From Pseudomonadota bacterium (GTDB taxonomy: Bacteria > Bdellovibrionota > Bacteriovoracia > Bacteriovoracales > Bacteriovoracaceae), in contig JAIYBW010000004.1 of NCBI GenBank assembly GCA_027488375.1, positions 744,001-808,000 of the forward strand: a DNA stretch of 64,000 nt, in the 5' to 3' direction. Every line of letters begins with the position of its first letter. Within the stretch, counting starts at the first letter, position 1. A program made the translations under genes and the position numbers. Below the pieces are notes generated by a model that was not told the DNA's origin, made no database searches, and saw only the letters and a program-made list of their open reading frames with translations. Positions 1 through 8,703 of this stretch are shown piece by piece.

Positions 1-370
1 CATCAATCCACTTAAATGAGTTTGTAAACTTATCCCAGTTAGCGGGATTGTAATGATGAGCTGATGTCCTTTCATGCATTTCAACATCCCTAACAACCAC
101 ATTGCCGAAACTTGAATCAATATGAAGATCTGTATCGAGGTAATTTGTTCTTGAGAAACCAAAATGAAAGCGAAACTTCCAGCGTTTTCCTTCATCATCA
201 ACCTTTTCAATTATTTTAGAAGGTATTTTTTCACAATCGAGGTCTGGATCTTTTTTTTGAAGTTCTTCTTCGCAGTGCTTGGACATATCAATGTCCATGA
301 CTTTAATATTTTCCTCCGCGCGCAACTGAGTGAAGAATAAAAATAGTGTTGAGAAGATTATTAATTTCAT
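1..370 (-). CDS. Secreted protein of unknown function (partial, C-terminus off the left edge)
   Basis: About 123 N-terminal residues are visible. The first 18 or so (MKLIIFSTLFLFFTQLRA) form a typical signal peptide, so the product is exported. Later residues (KFRFHFGFSRTNYL, then alternating polar and hydrophobic stretches) would suit an outer-membrane beta-barrel, but this is only a guess. Its ATG shares one base with the TAA stop of the upstream gene (TAATG), so the two are probably translationally coupled and envelope-related. I do not recognise the family. Confidence 0.7.
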   Translation of the reverse strand, partial: MKLIIFSTLFLFFTQLRAEENIKVMDIDMSKHCEEELQKKDPDLDCEKIPSKIIEKVDDEGKRWKFRFHFGFSRTNYLDTDLHIDSSFGNVVVRDVEMHERTSAHHYNPANWDKFTNSFKWID

Positions 371-1341
371 TATTTCGTCCTCTTTTGTTTTTTCTTTTTT
401 CCTTCAAAAACTGGTATGGTCACTCCACCCATGACACCCAACTGAAGACTATTGATGCCTGTGTGTTCAATTGTTCCACCATAGTTATCCAAAAAAGGAG
501 CGGCTTCTACTTTGCCATGAACCCCTCTCGCAGTCCCCATGAGGTGTACTCCTATATTGTTTCTTGTTCTGAAGCTAATTCTTAAACGAGCATCAGCATG
601 GAATCCATAACCTGCAATTTTGTAATTATTGTCATTATGTCGGACACTTCCATCTAATCCGTCTGCAATGTAGATATTGGTTTTAGTCACCAGCATACCT
701 AGTCCAGTGCCAACTCCCGCATCAACAGACCAGCGTTTATTGATACTGTTAAAAAGATTTTGGTAGTAGACCACTCCAAGATGAGGATAGTTATAACCAT
801 CCGTGTGCTCTAAATGAATGGGAGGATTGTAACCGGCCTCACGAAGATCCTCTAGAGAATAGCTCTGACCATTGATCCAAAAATCTCTATTATAAGTTCC
901 CGTCACCTCATAGTTTTCAGACATATCCATCACCCATTTCATGTGATCCGTTCCCACCTCAATCGCAATTTTATCTGTGATCATGTAACCAAAATGCAGA
1001 TTATACTGAGGTTGAGTGAACTTAGTGGGGTCGATATAGGACCTTAAACTATTCGAGGGGCGATCAACCCCCAAGACATTATGAATGGTAAACGTTCCAT
1101 CAGGTGTTTTAAAAGTGACGTCGGACCTTGAATGCTGACCTCGGTGATAGCCCCATGTCACATAGACTTTACCTTTTCTCACTGAAGCCGAAAGTGGGAC
1201 CATTTCATCTGCTTTTTCGCCAACAATATCAATGAGATCTGCTTTTGATTGCTCCCGCATATCTTCTAGAAAAGACACAGGTGCTTCTTGTCCAAAGCTG
1301 AGAAGGGGCAAAAATAAAACACAAAACAAAATGAATTTCAT
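370..1341 (-). CDS. Exported protein, probable outer-membrane beta-barrel
   Basis: 323 residues from the chosen ATG, which follows AGGAG and opens a clear signal peptide (MKFILFCVLFLPLLSFGQ). An in-frame start 16 codons upstream is possible but lacks the signal-peptide logic. The mature part has alternating aromatic strands (VYVTWGYHRGQHS, YNLHFGYMITDKIAIEVGTDHMKWVMD, VHLMGTARGVHGK) of the kind seen in lipid-modifying or transport barrels. A basic Lys-rich tail ends the protein. It is coupled by TAATG to the next gene, which also encodes an exported protein. Substrate and partner are unknown. Confidence 0.65.
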   Translation of the reverse strand: MKFILFCVLFLPLLSFGQEAPVSFLEDMREQSKADLIDIVGEKADEMVPLSASVRKGKVYVTWGYHRGQHSRSDVTFKTPDGTFTIHNVLGVDRPSNSLRSYIDPTKFTQPQYNLHFGYMITDKIAIEVGTDHMKWVMDMSENYEVTGTYNRDFWINGQSYSLEDLREAGYNPPIHLEHTDGYNYPHLGVVYYQNLFNSINKRWSVDAGVGTGLGMLVTKTNIYIADGLDGSVRHNDNNYKIAGYGFHADARLRISFRTRNNIGVHLMGTARGVHGKVEAAPFLDNYGGTIEHTGINSLQLGVMGGVTIPVFEGKKKKQKRTK

Positions 1342-1447
1342 TGAGACTCCTGGTTTTATAAACCAAGGATACCTGGAGGAACCACTCAATAGGATTTAAA
1401 AATGTCCACTCTATACAGGCCATTTCTACCGAGAGTATGATTTCTTT

Positions 1448-1753
1448 ATGAATAAACAACAAATCACATTAGTTACACGGAATCCTAAGTATAACCAACT
1501 CGTGAAGACCCGCAGCCGCTTCTCGTGGATCCTCACTCTCCTCATGCTTGTGGTTTATTTTGGCTTTATCACCCTCGTGGCCTTTAATAAGGAATTGCTT
1601 GGCAAGCCTTTAGGTGCAGGTGTCACCACACTCAGTATCCCCATTGGAATAGGCGTGATTCTTTTTACTATCCTCATTACACATTTTTATGTCCGTCGGG
1701 CCAATTCTGAATTCGACCAACTGACTGATGAAATTACCAAGGGTCAAAAATGA
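1448..1753 (+). CDS. yjcH: DUF485 family inner-membrane protein, partner of ActP
   Basis: 101 residues with two membrane segments (about 27-48 and 61-82) separated by a short loop, and polar ends. Size and layout match DUF485/YjcH proteins, which are normally encoded immediately before the acetate symporter actP. Here the stop overlaps the actP start by four bases (ATGA), which supports a coupled pair. The exact role of YjcH in acetate uptake is not established. Confidence 0.85.
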   Translation: MNKQQITLVTRNPKYNQLVKTRSRFSWILTLLMLVVYFGFITLVAFNKELLGKPLGAGVTTLSIPIGIGVILFTILITHFYVRRANSEFDQLTDEITKGQK

Positions 1754-3327
1754 GCTCCCCCTCTATCAATTGGACTGCTGTTTCTATGTTCTCGGTTTTT
1801 GTTGTGGCGACTCTTTGGATTACCAAATGGGCAGCAGCAAAAAGTAAATCTGCGGCCGACTTTTATACGGCCGGCGGTGGCATCACAGGTTTTCAAAATG
1901 GACTCGCTATTGCGGGTGACTTCATGTCAGCGGCTTCTTTTTTAGGGATTTCAGCCGCGGTCATGGCCAGTGGCTATGATGGACTTATTTATTCAGTTGG
2001 CTTTCTCGTGGGCTGGCCCATTTTAACTTTTCTCATGGCCGAAAGACTTCGCAATTTAGGAAAGTACACTTTTGCGGACGTGGCCGCTTACCGCTTTCAA
2101 CAAAAACCCATTCGCGTTTTCGCGGCCTCAGGCACTCTGGCCGTTGTGACTTTTTATCTTATCGCTCAGATGGTGGGCGCGGGCCAGCTCATCAAACTTC
2201 TCTTTGGTTTAGACTATAATGTGGCCGTGGTGATAGTGGGCATCATGATGATGATTTATGTTTTATTTGGGGGCATGACGGCCACCACTTGGGTTCAGAT
2301 CATCAAAGCGATTCTCCTCCTTTCAGGCGCTACCTTCATGGCGTTTATGGTTGTTTATCAATACGGCTTTTCGATCGATGCTCTTTTTGCTGATGCCATT
2401 CGCATTAAAGATTCAAGCATTATGATTCCTGGAAAATTTGTGAAGGACCCTGTATCGACTATTTCTTTTGGAATGGCCCTGATGTTTGGAACGGCCGGAC
2501 TTCCTCATATTCTTATGCGTTTTTTCACTGTTCCCGATGCAAAGCAAGCTCGAAAATCAGTTTCATGGGCGACGACTTGGATTGGCTATTTTTATATTCT
2601 CACGTTCATCATTGGGTTTGGGGCCATCGTTCTTGTCTCCACTAATCCTCAGTTCCTCGATGCCGATGGAAACTTAAGAGGTGGAGGAAATATGGCCGCC
2701 ATCCATCTGGCCACTGCTGTGGGCGGAGATTATTTTCTTGGATTTATTTCATCTGTGGCCTTTGCCACAATCCTTGCAGTGGTCTCAGGACTTGCCCTCT
2801 CTGGAGCTTCGGCGGTCTCTCACGATCTCTACTCTATTGTGGTGAAAAAAGGAAAACATGATTCAGCTTCTGAGCTCAAAGTTTTCCGCCTCACCACCAT
2901 TTGTCTTGGAATCATCGCCATCGTTTTAGGGATTATTTTTGAAAAACAAAATATTGCTTTTATGGTGTCTCTTGCCTTCGCTGTGGCCGCCTCAGCAAAT
3001 TTCCCTGTGCTCTTCATGTCTGTGCTGTGGAAAGATTGCACCACCAAGGGTGCCTTCTACGGAGGTTTTGCTGGACTTCTTTCAGCTGTGACCTTAACCG
3101 TGATTTCTCCAGTGGTCTGGGAAGCTACTTTTGGTCATCCTGAAGGTAGTGCGCTTTTTCCTTATTCCTCTCCGGCGATTTTTTCGATGCCGATAGCTTT
3201 CATCACCATTTGGATTGTCTCTCTCTTAGATAAGAGTGAAAATGCACGAAAAGAGCGAGAAGAGTATCTGGCCCAAGAAGTGAGATCAGAGACAGGGATT
3301 GGGGCCGATGGAGTGTCTGGGCACTAG
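1750..3327 (+). CDS. actP: Cation/acetate symporter of the SSS family
   Basis: 525 residues with about 13 hydrophobic segments. Recognisable solute:sodium symporter features are [20 protein letters not shown] near the N-terminus, the [12 protein letters not shown] stretch and [17 protein letters not shown] mid-protein. This signature separates ActP-type monocarboxylate carriers from proline or sugar symporters. Family members take up acetate and short monocarboxylates with a cation. Length is normal for ActP. It overlaps the DUF485 gene and is convergent with the helicase gene 8 bases downstream. Confidence 0.9.
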   Translation: MSSPSINWTAVSMFSVFVVATLWITKWAAAKSKSAADFYTAGGGITGFQNGLAIAGDFMSAASFLGISAAVMASGYDGLIYSVGFLVGWPILTFLMAERLRNLGKYTFADVAAYRFQQKPIRVFAASGTLAVVTFYLIAQMVGAGQLIKLLFGLDYNVAVVIVGIMMMIYVLFGGMTATTWVQIIKAILLLSGATFMAFMVVYQYGFSIDALFADAIRIKDSSIMIPGKFVKDPVSTISFGMALMFGTAGLPHILMRFFTVPDAKQARKSVSWATTWIGYFYILTFIIGFGAIVLVSTNPQFLDADGNLRGGGNMAAIHLATAVGGDYFLGFISSVAFATILAVVSGLALSGASAVSHDLYSIVVKKGKHDSASELKVFRLTTICLGIIAIVLGIIFEKQNIAFMVSLAFAVAASANFPVLFMSVLWKDCTTKGAFYGGFAGLLSAVTLTVISPVVWEATFGHPEGSALFPYSSPAIFSMPIAFITIWIVSLLDKSENARKEREEYLAQEVRSETGIGADGVSGH

Positions 3328-3334
3328 AAGTTTT

Positions 3335-4642
3335 TTAAAACTTAAAAAAGCTTTTAATCCGCTCCAAGAAACCTTTTTTCACTTCAACTTTCTGAACTTC
3401 AGGAATTTTCACAGGCGCTACAGTTGGTGCTGCAGTTCTTGGGTTTGAATGTCTCGGATTTGAGTGGCGTGGGTTTGATTGTCTTGGGCGACGATCCTCA
3501 TGGCGAGGTCTTGGCTCTCTTGGTTGCTCCTTCGAAGGAGTTTGCACACCTCTTAATCTTGAGATGGCCTCAATCGCCTTATCATCTTTTCCTGGAATGG
3601 CAAAAGTCGAAGCATGTCCGGTTTGACCTCTTCGCCCTGTTCGTCCAATTCTGTGAATATAATCGGCCGCTTCTTTTGGCACATCATAATTAATCACGTG
3701 GGCCACATCATCCACATCAATGCCTCGTCCCATCACATCTGTGGCAATAATGATTCTGTACTTTCCACTTTTAAATTCAGCAACGGCCTGTTCTCTATGC
3801 TCTTGCTGTAAATCAGAATGGATATACGTCACATCAGAGATTCCCTTGTTGATTAACAAACGGGCCAGCTGAAATGTTTTTTCTTTCATGTTCACAAACA
3901 CAAAAGCCGTCCCCTTCTCTTTATGGAGGATCCTGATCAACTGAGAAAGCTTTCTTTCCTCAGGGAGCCAGAAAAGTTCCTGCTCAATTTTAGGAGCGGT
4001 TTCTTTAGTTTTTTCAATGATCACATGTTCTGGATTATTCATCGCTTTTCGGGCGAGTTTTTCAACGGCCGGAGCAAAGGTTGCAGACAACATCAAATTT
4101 TGGCGCTCTTTTGGAATTTGTTCTGTGATGAGATCAATTTGTTTGGCAAATCCCATTTCAAGCATGCGATCCGCTTCATCAAAAATTAGGCACTGGATAA
4201 AATCCAGCCACACGTTTCCGCGCTCAAGATGATCACAAAGTCTTCCTGGTGTAGCGACAATGATATGAGGAGACGTAGCGAGTGCTTCCTTCTCATCGTT
4301 CATGTTACTGCCACCAATACAAACCGCCACTTTCATCCCGAAGGGTTTTGAAAAGTTCGCAAAGACCTCACCGGTTTGCTGAGCAATTTCTCTCGTTGGT
4401 GAAAGAACCAGAATATAAGTTCCATTCTTCTCTTTAAATCTCTCGACACTTGGAATCACAAAACTGGCGGTCTTACCGCTTCCCGTTTGGGATGAGACCA
4501 TCACATCTTTTCCGGCCAGGGCCAGAGGAATCGTCAAATGCTGAACGGGAGAAGGATGTTTATAGCCCTGCCCTTCAATGATCTCGAGCATTTTTTCTGA
4601 CAGGCCTAATTCATTCCAACTTACGTTTACATTTGTATCCAT
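3335..4642 (-). CDS. rhlE: DEAD-box ATP-dependent RNA helicase, RhlE-like
   Basis: 435 residues from an ATG preceded by AGGTGG at suitable distance; an in-frame start 11 codons further upstream has no such signal. Helicase motifs appear in order: Q-motif glutamine (SPVQ, residue 34), Walker A QTGSGKT (52-58), PTREIA, TPGRL, IFDEAD, LSATF, then VFVNMKEKT, ATDVMGRGIDV and HRIGRTGRRG. The C-terminal tail is Arg/Pro-rich with three tandem RHSNP-type repeats, an unstructured RNA-binding extension usual in RhlE proteins. Expected role is unwinding structured RNA in ribosome assembly or mRNA decay. Assignment to RhlE rather than another subfamily is moderate. Confidence 0.88.
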   Translation of the reverse strand: MDTNVNVSWNELGLSEKMLEIIEGQGYKHPSPVQHLTIPLALAGKDVMVSSQTGSGKTASFVIPSVERFKEKNGTYILVLSPTREIAQQTGEVFANFSKPFGMKVAVCIGGSNMNDEKEALATSPHIIVATPGRLCDHLERGNVWLDFIQCLIFDEADRMLEMGFAKQIDLITEQIPKERQNLMLSATFAPAVEKLARKAMNNPEHVIIEKTKETAPKIEQELFWLPEERKLSQLIRILHKEKGTAFVFVNMKEKTFQLARLLINKGISDVTYIHSDLQQEHREQAVAEFKSGKYRIIIATDVMGRGIDVDDVAHVINYDVPKEAADYIHRIGRTGRRGQTGHASTFAIPGKDDKAIEAISRLRGVQTPSKEQPREPRPRHEDRRPRQSNPRHSNPRHSNPRTAAPTVAPVKIPEVQKVEVKKGFLERIKSFFKF

Positions 4643-4749
4643 GTGCCACCTAAAGGGTTGTAATCCTGTCATCATACAACATTGACAAGCACTATGGCAT
4701 CTACCATTATGAAAATCAGAGTGAATTAATTTATAAAAAGCGTGGGCCC

Positions 4750-5298
4750 ATGAAGCAATTCCTTCTCTTATTTTTCATCCTCTCAAGTTCTCTTTATGCG
4801 AATGAAAACATCATCATAGGTGACTCTCTTTGCACCTTTATCGATAACGCTTCTAAGAAGGCCAATCGTCTCGCCCCAAAAGGTGACCTGGCCGGCACCC
4901 ACCTCTGGTACGGCGGTACCACACTTACTTGGTTAAAAGAGAAAGTGAATCTCTATCCCGTCACACCGACCGTGAGAAACGTCATCATCAGCACGGGCAC
5001 AAACTCTGCTTACTCCACCAACGACGATATCCCGGGCCTTGTGGACGCCCTGAAAACAAAATTTCCCAACGCCAACCTCATCGTGGTTCCTGGTTCTTGG
5101 TGGATTAAGCAACCGACGAGATGGGTGGTCACTGTTTCGGAAGAAAAAGTCAGAGACTACTACGCCCGCTTTGAAGCCTTAGGCGTGACCCTCACCACTC
5201 CAGTGGGAGACAGCCGCGTTTGTTGTAGTAATGATCCTCACGGCAATTTTGAGATATACAAAACTATTGGAGCGGAAATTGATGCTCTTATTAACTAA
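4750..5298 (+). CDS. Secreted SGNH/GDSL-type hydrolase
   Basis: 182 residues with a signal peptide (about 1-17). The block I motif GDSL lies at residues 24-27 with the nucleophile Ser26. A GTNS stretch mid-protein would supply the Asn of block III, and DPHG near the C-terminus supplies the Asp/His of the triad. These are the marks of the SGNH superfamily (esterases, lipases, acyl hydrolases). Unusually short linkers suggest a minimal domain. Substrate cannot be told from sequence; a cell-wall or glycan ester is possible for an exported enzyme. Confidence 0.75.
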   Translation: MKQFLLLFFILSSSLYANENIIIGDSLCTFIDNASKKANRLAPKGDLAGTHLWYGGTTLTWLKEKVNLYPVTPTVRNVIISTGTNSAYSTNDDIPGLVDALKTKFPNANLIVVPGSWWIKQPTRWVVTVSEEKVRDYYARFEALGVTLTTPVGDSRVCCSNDPHGNFEIYKTIGAEIDALIN

Positions 5299-5411
5299 TC
5301 TCCTCCTCTCTCTCTTTTTCGCTGTCGCCTTTGCTCAAGACATCCTGATCAACCTGGAAAGATTATAAAAATCTCAGGAATGTTGTGGATGAGATGAAGA
5401 AAGGGAATTAA
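5282..5411 (+). pseudogene. Possible frameshifted remnant of a small exported protein
   Basis: An ATG overlapping the end of the SGNH gene opens a 28-codon frame whose peptide looks like a signal peptide (LLLSLFFAVAFAQDILINLE) and stops at TAA. In another frame the sequence then reads coherently as DYKNLRNVVDEMKKGN before TAA at 5409-5411. One frameshift near 5360 would join the two parts into an exported peptide of about 42 residues. It may be a decayed gene, or chance. Confidence 0.3.
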
Positions 5412-5434
5412 GCAAAGCTGAGACCACCATTCAA

Positions 5435-6394
5435 TTAGTATTTCCCTTTACCTGGAATGATATTTCTTATACCTCCAGTAGGATCAGTGACATCGTTTTT
5501 TCTTCTTGGGATTATATGAAAATGGACATGAAAAACTGTCTGCCCTGCCGTTTTACCAACATTAAAACCCAAATTAAATCCTTCAATTGAGTAATCCTCT
5601 TGTTCTAATTTATCAGATATTTTCTTTGATTCATGGAAAATGGAAATCATTTCGATATCTGTTAGCATGAGAGCACTTGTCACATGCCTTTTAGGAAGCA
5701 CTAGAGTATGGCCTTGAGTCACGGGGTACTTATCTTGAATAACAAAGATATACTCATTTTGAAACTCAATTCTATTTTTTTCAATATTACAGAATATGCA
5801 GTCCTCTTGATGATTCTTATAGTCATCATGGGCATCAACTGCAGACTTAATAAGATCATTTCCTTTACCCCGATTACACCGGTGACAAAGGACTTGTAGA
5901 TTGAAAGGTTCATCAGAACCTCCTCTACTTACAGGGATGATATGATCAATATCTAGCATAATTTCTGGGGAAGGTTTTGCTCCACATAAGGCACAATAGG
6001 GATGTTCTGTAATCATCTTGTGTCTAAGATTTCCCCACCCATGGCGGGCAAAATCAGAGAAAGGATTTTTAGTGTAATATTCTTCAGCTTTATTAGAGGC
6101 AATTTTAATTAACTCTAATTTCTCATCATCACTAAATAAAATATCATCTGCAAACTTGTAACAATCTTTTTCAAGATTTGCGATCTCATGATTTTTCAAG
6201 ACTTGTTTAGGATGTACTTTGAGTTTATCTTTGTAATATTGAATCGCCTCGGGGTCTTTGGAGGCTAGTTCTTTAGCAATAATATCGAGAGATGCTTCTC
6301 CATTATTTTCTAAAAGGCATTTAATGATGACTGGCTGATAGGGCCCAGACATTTTCATTTTTGTTGTCAAAAAATCTCGCAGCTTATTTTTCAT
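5435..6394 (-). CDS. HNH endonuclease fused to a HIT-family nucleotide hydrolase domain
   Basis: 319 residues. The start was chosen at the ATG that shares its A with the preceding stop (TAATG) and follows AGGAGC. Residues 1-125 form a helical N-terminal region I do not recognise. Residues 130-180 are a zinc-braced HNH nuclease: CALC (134-137), DIDH (148-151), Asn165, CHRC (170-173). Residues 199-319 are a HIT domain: CIFC (199-202) and the catalytic His triad HVHFH (289-293). HNH domains cut DNA; HIT proteins hydrolyse or transfer nucleotidyl groups. The fusion sits directly behind a WYL regulator, a layout typical of defence loci, so phage defence is inferred but unproven. No methyltransferase or other known defence component is adjacent. 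Confidence 0.85.
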   Translation of the reverse strand: MKNKLRDFLTTKMKMSGPYQPVIIKCLLENNGEASLDIIAKELASKDPEAIQYYKDKLKVHPKQVLKNHEIANLEKDCYKFADDILFSDDEKLELIKIASNKAEEYYTKNPFSDFARHGWGNLRHKMITEHPYCALCGAKPSPEIMLDIDHIIPVSRGGSDEPFNLQVLCHRCNRGKGNDLIKSAVDAHDDYKNHQEDCIFCNIEKNRIEFQNEYIFVIQDKYPVTQGHTLVLPKRHVTSALMLTDIEMISIFHESKKISDKLEQEDYSIEGFNLGFNVGKTAGQTVFHVHFHIIPRRKNDVTDPTGGIRNIIPGKGKY

Positions 6395-7404
6395 TAAGCT
6401 GCTCCTAACCCTTTCTTCCAAATCCCCTTAACTTTCTCATAAACCCCACTCGGCCTAATCTCTCTAATAAACTCCCCATACTGGGAAAGTAATCTCACAA
6501 CATCATCACTATCATTCACAGTGAAAGTGATTTCAAATAATCCATCTTTAAGCAATTCAATCTTCTGTGACGAATGAATCCTCTGTTCTCTAAACTTTAA
6601 GGCCATGGGCTTAGTGCAAACAATCGCATAATCAATCACGGCTTCTGCACCTTTACCGTACCCACCGAAAACATGTTCAAGTTTAATCTCTTTAGCTCTT
6701 TTCTTATCTACCGGAATTTCAGTTCGAACTGGTTTATGAATTCTTGAAATCCTAAGCATCTTAATTTCATGATCTTCGCAGTCATAAACATAAAGATAAG
6801 GTGCTCCCGCAAAGTGAAGCTTGAGCGGCGCAAATGTTCTTTTGCGATTAGAAAACCTTGCTTCATCTGGAGATGAGTAAAAGCACTCAAAAACTTTTCC
6901 TTTCCTTAAACAAGTGAGAACTGTTTCAAATACACCTGTCGCAATCTCTCCACCTTCACCAAGGATAGTTGGAGAGGTATTAGAAAGACTCTTAAGATGC
7001 TCAAATTCTTTAGCAAGGGTCTTTGGAAGTTTACTCACAAGAGTTGTTTCAACATCGCTACAAAGGCTTTTAAGCACCTTAGGGGACATCTGCTTTAAAC
7101 TCTCAAGGGCTAGAATAATAGTTTGAAGCTGGCCCTCATCAAAAGTGAGTTCGAAATCGAGTTTAAATTCCCCATCAAAATAAAAGCGCCGTGGGTTTGA
7201 AGCCGTCTCAGATAGTGGATGATCTAAGGAGATGTCTTCAATGTCTCTTTCAACTGTCTTTCTATTGATCTCAAATCCTTCGCTATTGAGGCGATCAGAG
7301 ATTTCAGTGATGGATAGGGCAGACTCCTCAGAAGTCATCGAGAGGAGGCGTTTTATTTGATTCTGACGTTGAACCTTCCCCTTGTCAGCGCTGTACTTGG
7401 GCAT
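6394..7404 (-). CDS. WYL-domain transcriptional regulator with N-terminal HTH
   Basis: 336 residues from an ATG preceded by GAGG. Residues 11-80 are a winged HTH of the DeoR/YafY kind (LSITEISDRL, then NRKTVERDIEDIS). The middle and C-terminal half resembles a WYL ligand-binding domain (GAPYLYVYDCEDHEIKMLRISRI, residues roughly 195-220) followed by a WCX-like tail. WYL proteins bind nucleic acid or nucleotide ligands and often control phage-defence operons. The stop overlaps the start of the HNH-HIT gene by one base, so regulator and nuclease are co-translated. A matched operator lies 20 bases upstream of the start, pointing to autoregulation. Confidence 0.85.
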   Translation of the reverse strand: MPKYSADKGKVQRQNQIKRLLSMTSEESALSITEISDRLNSEGFEINRKTVERDIEDISLDHPLSETASNPRRFYFDGEFKLDFELTFDEGQLQTIILALESLKQMSPKVLKSLCSDVETTLVSKLPKTLAKEFEHLKSLSNTSPTILGEGGEIATGVFETVLTCLRKGKVFECFYSSPDEARFSNRKRTFAPLKLHFAGAPYLYVYDCEDHEIKMLRISRIHKPVRTEIPVDKKRAKEIKLEHVFGGYGKGAEAVIDYAIVCTKPMALKFREQRIHSSQKIELLKDGLFEITFTVNDSDDVVRLLSQYGEFIREIRPSGVYEKVKGIWKKGLGAA

Positions 7405-7423
7405 CAGGGACCTCATGAAGATT

Positions 7424-7444
7424 GTTAGACATAATATGTCCAAC
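7424..7444. promoter_or_regulatory. 21-bp palindromic operator upstream of the WYL gene
   Basis: The site has the form GTTNGACATA-N-TATGTCNAAC, an inverted repeat whose fixed bases all match their complement. It lies in the 66-bp gap between the truncated regulator and the WYL gene. A second site with the same spacing stands at 7812-7832. Binding by one of the two HTH proteins is inferred. Confidence 0.65.
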
Positions 7445-7470
7445 CTTTTCGGTTTTTTATCTTCAAAAGT

Positions 7471-7791
7471 TTAGACTAAAGCGCGTTTTAGCTTCTGATA
7501 AAGCTCTGAATTTTGGTCCAATAGCTCTATTAATAGTCTTATCTCTTCAACCTTAAGAGCAAGCTCAACCTCTAACGGCTTAATTAGCTGATACCTTGTT
7601 GGAAGACCACTTAAGATACCGAGGTAGCCGTCCTCCACCATATCAATAACATCTCTTTCAATCGTCTTCCGTGAGATTTTCAGATCCAATCTATTCACCA
7701 TGGCTTCATGGATCTCCGAAACTGTAACTCCGCCGGACTGTAATCGAAGAAAATTTCTAATTTTTCTAAGACGCTCAATTCTTTTGTTCAT
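7471..7791 (-). CDS. Short DeoR/YafY-type HTH protein lacking a WYL domain
   Basis: 106 residues. The first 70 match the N-terminal HTH of the neighbouring WYL regulator in layout and wording (VTVSEIHEAM, then SRKTIERDVIDMVEDGY against NRKTVERDIEDIS), while the ligand-binding half is absent. The last 35 residues form a Leu-rich helix (VELALKVEEIRLLIELLDQ) that could dimerise. It could be a dedicated repressor or a modulator competing with the full-length protein for the same operator. No clear Shine-Dalgarno precedes the ATG; a start further in is not obvious. It is the first gene of the three-gene minus-strand unit. Confidence 0.75.
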   Translation of the reverse strand: MNKRIERLRKIRNFLRLQSGGVTVSEIHEAMVNRLDLKISRKTIERDVIDMVEDGYLGILSGLPTRYQLIKPLEVELALKVEEIRLLIELLDQNSELYQKLKRALV

Positions 7792-7811
7792 TAGATGTTT
7801 TTAACAAATGA

Positions 7812-7832
7812 GTTCGACAAAAAATGTCTAAC
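7812..7832. promoter_or_regulatory. Second copy of the 21-bp operator, between divergent genes
   Basis: The form is GTTCGACA-N5-TGTCTAAC, sharing GTTNGACA-N5-TGTCNAAC with the site at 7424-7444. It lies 20 bases from the start of the short HTH gene and 35 bases from the start of the divergent lipoprotein, so one bound dimer could control both. Confidence 0.65.
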
Positions 7833-7867
7833 AAATAGCCTACAATTTAAAACAAATTGGAGGTCTT

Positions 7868-8464
7868 ATGAATAGTTCACAATTAATTGTTATTGGTCTT
7901 TTAATTCTTACTTCCTGCGCTTCAATGTATGAAGACTATCAAGGAAGAACCTTTGTTAGAGAGGATAAACTCAGAGAATACAGGCCAATTGATGCTCAAG
8001 CTTATGGCGTAGAGGATAAAAATCTTAGTATCTCTTATGTCCCAGACATCGTTGATTCCGGCGTAGCCTTTACTTTTAAAAACAAGACTGACAAAGCAAT
8101 TAAAATTATCTGGGATGAAACTGTTTATATTTCCCCCATAGGAAGCTCAGAAGGTGTCTATCATACAGGTGTGACGATAGCCGACAGGTCAAATACTAAG
8201 CCGCCTACAGTAATTCCTCCAAAGGCAACTCACAATGATGAAATTATTGTTAACTCATTAGTTCAGTTTACAGGTGAGTCCTGGGCCTATAGTCCAATAT
8301 GTGGTTCCAGAAGTGTTTATGATCATTCACTAGATGATCAGGGCTGTGTGAATAAAGTATTTGGCTTTTATATTACTTATGAAATTGATGGAAAGAAGAA
8401 CGCTTTAACCGTGAAATATGAATATCTCGGAAGTAAGCCTAAGGTTAAAAAAGAAAAAAAATAG
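7868..8464 (+). CDS. Lipoprotein of unknown function
   Basis: 198 residues, preceded by GGAGG. The N-terminus carries a lipoprotein signal peptide with lipobox LTSC, lipidated Cys17. The mature part includes a beta-rich stretch (VDSGVAFTFKNKTDKAIKIIWDETVYISPIGSS) that resembles an immunoglobulin-like or DUF-type fold, and ends in a Lys-rich tail. It is divergent from the regulator/nuclease unit and shares its operator region, so it may be co-regulated. I do not recognise the family. Confidence 0.7.
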   Translation: MNSSQLIVIGLLILTSCASMYEDYQGRTFVREDKLREYRPIDAQAYGVEDKNLSISYVPDIVDSGVAFTFKNKTDKAIKIIWDETVYISPIGSSEGVYHTGVTIADRSNTKPPTVIPPKATHNDEIIVNSLVQFTGESWAYSPICGSRSVYDHSLDDQGCVNKVFGFYITYEIDGKKNALTVKYEYLGSKPKVKKEKK

Positions 8465-8470
8465 TGAAAA

Positions 8471-8505
8471 TCAACGGGAACAGGATATAAACCTGCTCCC
8501 GTTGA
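8471..8505 (+). terminator. Strong hairpin after the lipoprotein gene, likely terminator
   Basis: Arms TCAACGGGAACAGG and CCTGCTCCCGTTGA pair almost perfectly (one mismatch) around a 7-base loop, 6 bases after the stop. The following TAATAAAAAA lacks a U-run, so it may act as a stabilising or factor-dependent 3' end. The rest of the interval to 8703 shows no gene I can support. Confidence 0.5.
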
Positions 8506-8703
8506 TAATAAAAAATCAATTTTTATCATAATCTAAATTTCTGTCATTAAAACCTGAGCAATAAGAGAAGGGAGGTAGTCTTCGTTGAATTTTGTAGAGT
8601 CAATTATGAAACCCAAATTAGAGTAAGAGGTATTACTAATAAAAATGCCCGACCGTATCCAAGAAAATAAACTGGAGGTTTTGTGAAAAAATAATAATTC
8701 AAA

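Noticed and set aside
282-297. GGACAT-N4-ATGTCC palindrome as another WYL operator
   Set aside because: It lies inside a coding region and its half-site spacing differs by one base from the 7.4 and 7.8 kb sites.
3328-3345. AT-only inverted repeat between actP and the helicase gene as a bidirectional terminator
   Set aside because: AAGTTTT/AAAACTT is too weak and overlaps the helicase C-terminal codons; not distinct from AT-rich background.
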